The position numbers and the translations under genes were made by a program. 64,000 nucleotides of DNA from Linum tenue (lineage: Eukaryota; Streptophyta; Magnoliopsida; Malpighiales; Linaceae). Below, piece after piece: positions 60,547-64,000 of the stretch. Each line of letters begins with the position of its first letter. Within the stretch, counting starts at the first letter, position 1. Below the pieces are notes generated by a model. The model had not been told where the DNA came from. It searched no databases and worked only from the letters and a program-made list of their open reading frames with translations. The stretch is from assembly GCA_946122785.1 (NCBI GenBank), contig CAMGYJ010000007.1, positions 35,737,587 through 35,801,586 of the forward strand, written 5' to 3'.

Positions 60547-61192
60547 TAGGGGTGGGCAATGGTTGGGTTAGGTGGTTTTTCGTTTCAAATTGACTCACCC
60601 GTTTACTAGCGAGTTGGAATAATTGTGACCCGCAATCCACCGACATTTTCTGCGGGGGCGGGTTGGGTGGGTGGCGGATGAGTGCGGTTGGGTTGTGGGT
60701 TAACCCGCAAAAGCAGTTCTCCAACTAGCAATTAAGAAAGTTGACTAAAATTTATAATAAGTTCATAGTAAATTAGTAAGACTATATCAATTTAAACACT
60801 TCTCACTTTTTTTAAGTGAATCCATAATGTAGTATTTACATAAAAATTTTACTACTCTATCAACCAATTGTGAGAAAACTTACGCATTTTGTGGTTTTGA
60901 TAAAATTCAATATTTAATGGATTATAACAATAATACGTATTCTCATATCCAAAATCTAATGTATATTACACAATACAATAACCAATAATAGTAGTTAAAA
61001 CGATATTTTTCATGTGAAAATAGGATGCGGGTCATTCGGTTGACCCGCAATCCACCCACCACCCACCCACATAAGTGCGGGTGGGAGATTTATCAATCCA
61101 TAATCACCTGTATCAATCACCCACTGCTTGCGAGTCGGGTTATTTGTGGGTGGTGGTATCAATCCGCGGATTAACCACCCACGTGCCCACGC
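60547..61192. mobile_element. hAT1 (S3b), interrupted at its right terminal repeat
   Basis: 646 bp from TAGGGGTGGGCA to TGCCCACGC. The final ATA of the terminal repeat is displaced to 62,794-62,796 by a 1,565-bp insertion. Left flank GCGACAAC (60,539-60,546), right flank GCGACAGC (62,797-62,804). Confidence 0.75.
61157..61192 (+). repeat. 36-bp direct repeat, left copy
   Basis: Starts TATCAATCCGCGG and ends GTGCCCACGC; identical to 62,758-62,793. It abuts the insertion directly. Confidence 0.95.
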
Positions 61193-62757
61193 CTAGGGCT
61201 GTCGGTTCGGGTCAGGTACCGAACCCGAAAAACCGAAACCCTCTCCTTAGGCACAACCGAACCCGAACCCGAAACTGTCATTTTTCGGTTTTCGGGTACC
61301 CAAACCCAAAAATTCCACTAACGATTTCGGTTTGGTTATAATGAAACCCGATAACCAAAAAGGAATGTTGACTACTGCAAACACTTGCCCATTAACTAGC
61401 GCCATTCATTCTGCCAAATACACTGCATATCCACCAAATTTTAACTCATTAGATGAGAAAGTAAATTACACTTGACATAGAAGATTACACCAGCTAATGA
61501 ACTACTAAAACCGAACCAACTTCAACAAACACCATGATCTGCAGGAATAGATAGTTCCCCAGCAAAGCGATCACCAAAGAGTGCCAAGGTTATGCAACTT
61601 GTCAATAACCTGACGAAAGCCCTAGAAGTTGTTGCAACTATGCAAGAACTTAGTTTAAGTTGTTTAATTAGCAAACATGACATAAGGAAAGAAAGAAAGC
61701 AAAGACAGGAAGTACAGCAGTTGAGGCGAAGGCTGAAAGGCCAAGAGGGCAGATAGGAAGTACACCAATAGACTAATTATGCAGCAGCAAAACTAAACTT
61801 CTCATAACCTATTTCATTGTATGATTACACAGCGTACTAAAATCAAGAAATTAACAATAGATAAATGGAGCAAAATCAAATCTCCACTGAATCATGCACT
61901 AAAACACTGAGATCAGATAGAGGTAGCTAGCCAGTTAGAACCCATCTTCGTAATCAATTGTTTAAGCAAATCAGCTTAGAGTCTCCCCAAAGAGCCATTA
62001 TCTCAGCACCCTTTTCATCCTCAGCATATGATTCCTTCCTTCCAATAGGGCACCATCTGAATACTCAGAAACAATCAGTTCTTCATATGGTTAGCAGGAA
62101 ATTAAACACATAAACTGAAGCAGAAGCTAAAAGTAGCAGTTAGGCTAGGTAGAATGGAAGAATCTGCCGACTCCAGGAGGCCAAAATGGCATTCACCTGC
62201 ACTTGCACCAGCACCTTCCTCCCTTAGTTTTGGTCCTTGAATTTGTTCTCATTGTCCAAGGGTACTGCTCTGCTGACCATTGTCATGCTTCTGCTCTTGC
62301 AGGCGACGAATGGAGAAGAACATGAAGCCCAAACCCCAGCATCGGATTACTCACTGTCACTAGAACCGCTAATCTCACACCAAACTCATACAAGCAAATC
62401 TATATCTTAAAGAGCAACAGAAAGTGGAGTTGAGTTCGGAGAATCGAGTAACAGATAGAGGAGCTGCTTGATCTCGAATCGACGATGCAAGGATATGAAA
62501 CAAAATCTGGGAAACCCTAAAACCAGATCGGAGAAGGGTTGCGTTACCCAGATGCGCCAACAGGGAAAGCTTCAATCTGGAACGAAGGGATGATTTCGCC
62601 GGCGCCGGCGAAGTGATGGCAGTGTAAGTTCGGCGAAGGGCTGGCAAAGTATGTCCTCTCCTCTACGAAATCCGAAATGTCACCGTGAGAGACCAACTAC
62701 AACTTTGGGTTTTCGAGTTCTTATCGGTTTTTTGGGTTATAGCAAAACCGAAACCGC
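61193..62757. mobile_element. 1,565-bp insertion of unknown class carrying plant gene-like sequence
   Basis: Absent from the other hAT1 copies. It opens CTAGGGCTGTCGGTTCGGG with CGGTTCGGGT/ACCCGAACCG-type inverted motifs to about 61,330, and closes GGGTTATAGCAAAACCGAAACCG. The CGGTT-rich ends look like those of plant hAT-type elements, but the right end lacks a matching ACAGCCCTA. The interior has no transposase or reverse transcriptase. The right-hand 400 bp (minus strand) is GC-richer and resembles the 5' region of a plant gene. Alternatives are a host-fragment-carrying hAT derivative with a damaged right end, or filler DNA copied into a break. Confidence 0.55.
62375..62647 (-). other. Unidentified 90-codon open frame inside the insertion
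   Basis: Starts MPALRRTYTAITSPAPAK, Arg/Ser/Leu-rich and basic, somewhat like an organelle-targeting N-terminus. I recognise no family. On the same strand a CAGGTGAATG just downstream of the frame could be a splice donor. It may be a captured first-exon piece, or chance. Confidence 0.2.
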
Positions 62758-62793
62758 TATCAATCCGCGGATTAACCACCCACGTGCCCACGC
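62758..62793 (+). repeat. 36-bp direct repeat, right copy
   Basis: Identical to 61,157-61,192; continues into CATAGCGACAGC, the normal hAT1 end and flank. Confidence 0.95.
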
Positions 62794-62804
62794 ATAGCGA
62801 CAGC

Positions 62805-64000
62805 TCACAGGTATTATAACATATATATGGGTTATACCTGTAATGCTATCGTGATATGGTCCCTTTAGAGGTCATTTGGATGGGGAATTTTAATAACGAG
62901 CAATTTGAATCCAAATCTCACGATTTAAAATACCCGAGAATGTATAAATGGGATTTGTGACAAATATTGTGATTGTTGAGTGGAAGAAGAAATGTCACGA
63001 GGAGATGAAATCGTTGGTTAATTGTGGTTGGCGTGTAGTGGTATGTTATATCTTTATATGGATTATGGGTCAGACTTAGTATTTGGCTTTTCGTTGCATG
63101 CTTGTCGAGCCCGTTGTTGTTTATGCGGGTCAGTTCCAGGAGCCCGTTGTAGTTTCACGCCATGACATTAATTTCCACTATCAATTTATTTATCTTTTTT
63201 TACGGAATATCATCAAACTCGCAAATGTCAAAGGAAAAACATACGTTTTCTCCAAGATCTCATTCTCCAAACTACTCTTTAGTTCCAACTCTTGTAAACA
63301 TTCAAATCGTTAATTTAATGATAATATTTTTCACCATCTATCCCAAGCTAGGGCTTACTAAAAAGAAATGGCAATTATATGCAGACAAAACAGTTGAAGA
63401 TACAAATCTTTTCGCCACTGGGGGTGTATGGATAAGGAAATCAACATGTACTGTAACATCGTACGAAAGGCTGTACCAGATAAGTCGGTGATAATGTATT
63501 GTGTGCTTATCGTGATTTAATTTTGATTGAACCGTTTTATATTGATAAAATTCTATAACATTTTTTGTTCCGATAAACAGGTTTAAACTCCTAGTACTGT
63601 ATGGTTTATCAAACACAATTTAAAATATGTATAACATGAACTAAGATAGTACATTTAGAAACACTACTCAAAATATGTAAGAACACGAACTAAAAAGTGT
63701 AGTCTACAACCTAAAGAAACACAACATATGTACTACTTTTGATTAACCTTTTCAGTATTAATGATTCAAAAAACTGAAACCCTAAAAACTAATTTTTTCA
63801 AAAGTTTATCCGAGTAATGAATCTCAGCCATCAGATTTAAGTGGGTCCAAAAAAATCCAAATCTAAGGGTGGAGGATTAAATGCATTTTTATTATCCTTT
63901 GTTTTCTTAAACGACTCATATTTTCTTTGTTTTAACTCGGATTTCAAAAAAATTTATATATATGGAACGAGTTCGTTGTGCTCTACAAAATGAGACCCAA
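62805..64000. other. Diverged GGACT-type upstream region and spacer (S3b), running off the window
   Basis: Counterpart of about 24,513-25,710. The promoter-like stretch is at 62,968-63,150 (TTATATCTTTATATGGATTATGGGTCAGAC). It has more substitutions than S1 versus S2. No gene supported; the small open frames here are not conserved in length among copies. Confidence 0.65.

Overview
The window is nuclear DNA of a flowering plant, probably a eudicot; I cannot name the species. Evidence: a plant-type Ty1/copia fragment with an initiator-tRNA-Met primer-binding site, several non-autonomous hAT-type elements with 8-bp target duplications, plant-style TATA promoters, and coding pieces of the IST1 (ESCRT-III regulator) and AIG2-like/GGACT (gamma-glutamylcyclotransferase-like) families. 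About 44 of 64 kb is one tandem satellite, so the setting is probably pericentromeric or another heterochromatic block.

Satellite. The unit is about 340 bp and is itself a diverged dimer: an A half (about 200 bp) and a B half (about 140 bp), both starting near ATGGACTTA and ending near AATCGGTGCTTA. The A half carries a 32-bp module that the B half lacks. Blocks lie at 1-19,790, 25,973-29,521 and 34,972-57,093. They contain a 1,017-bp (3 x 339) higher-order repeat at about 3.6-8.0 kb, a 1.82-kb tandem duplication at about 12.9-16.5 kb, a 7.03-kb tandem duplication at about 43.3-56.3 kb, and several shorter modules reused at a distance.

Gene islands. Three related non-satellite islands interrupt the array. 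S1 is 19,791-25,972, S2 is 29,522-34,971, and S3 runs from 57,093 past the window end. S1 and S2 are arms of a tandem duplication of about 9.7 kb that also copied the satellite to their right. In S1 and S2 the order is: truncated copia element (gag fragment, PBS, LTR, minus strand); GGACT-like exon fragment with promoter (minus); intact IST1-like gene (minus) with TATA promoter; two hAT-type elements about 40 bp apart; a diverged second copy of the GGACT-type upstream region; then satellite. S3 lacks the copia and GGACT exon parts. It has the IST1 gene and the hAT pair, then a rearranged second pass (S3b) with a promoterless, 5'-truncated IST1 copy, remnants of both hATs, and a 1,565-bp foreign insertion between 36-bp direct repeats.

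Function. The only convincing intact protein gene is the IST1-like one, 222 codons and intronless, present three times intact and once truncated. The three intact copies differ by only six coding substitutions (four silent, two replacement, compared by eye). Everything else coding is a fragment. The short antisense open frames that recur about every 340 or 680 bp belong to the satellite A half and are not treated as genes.
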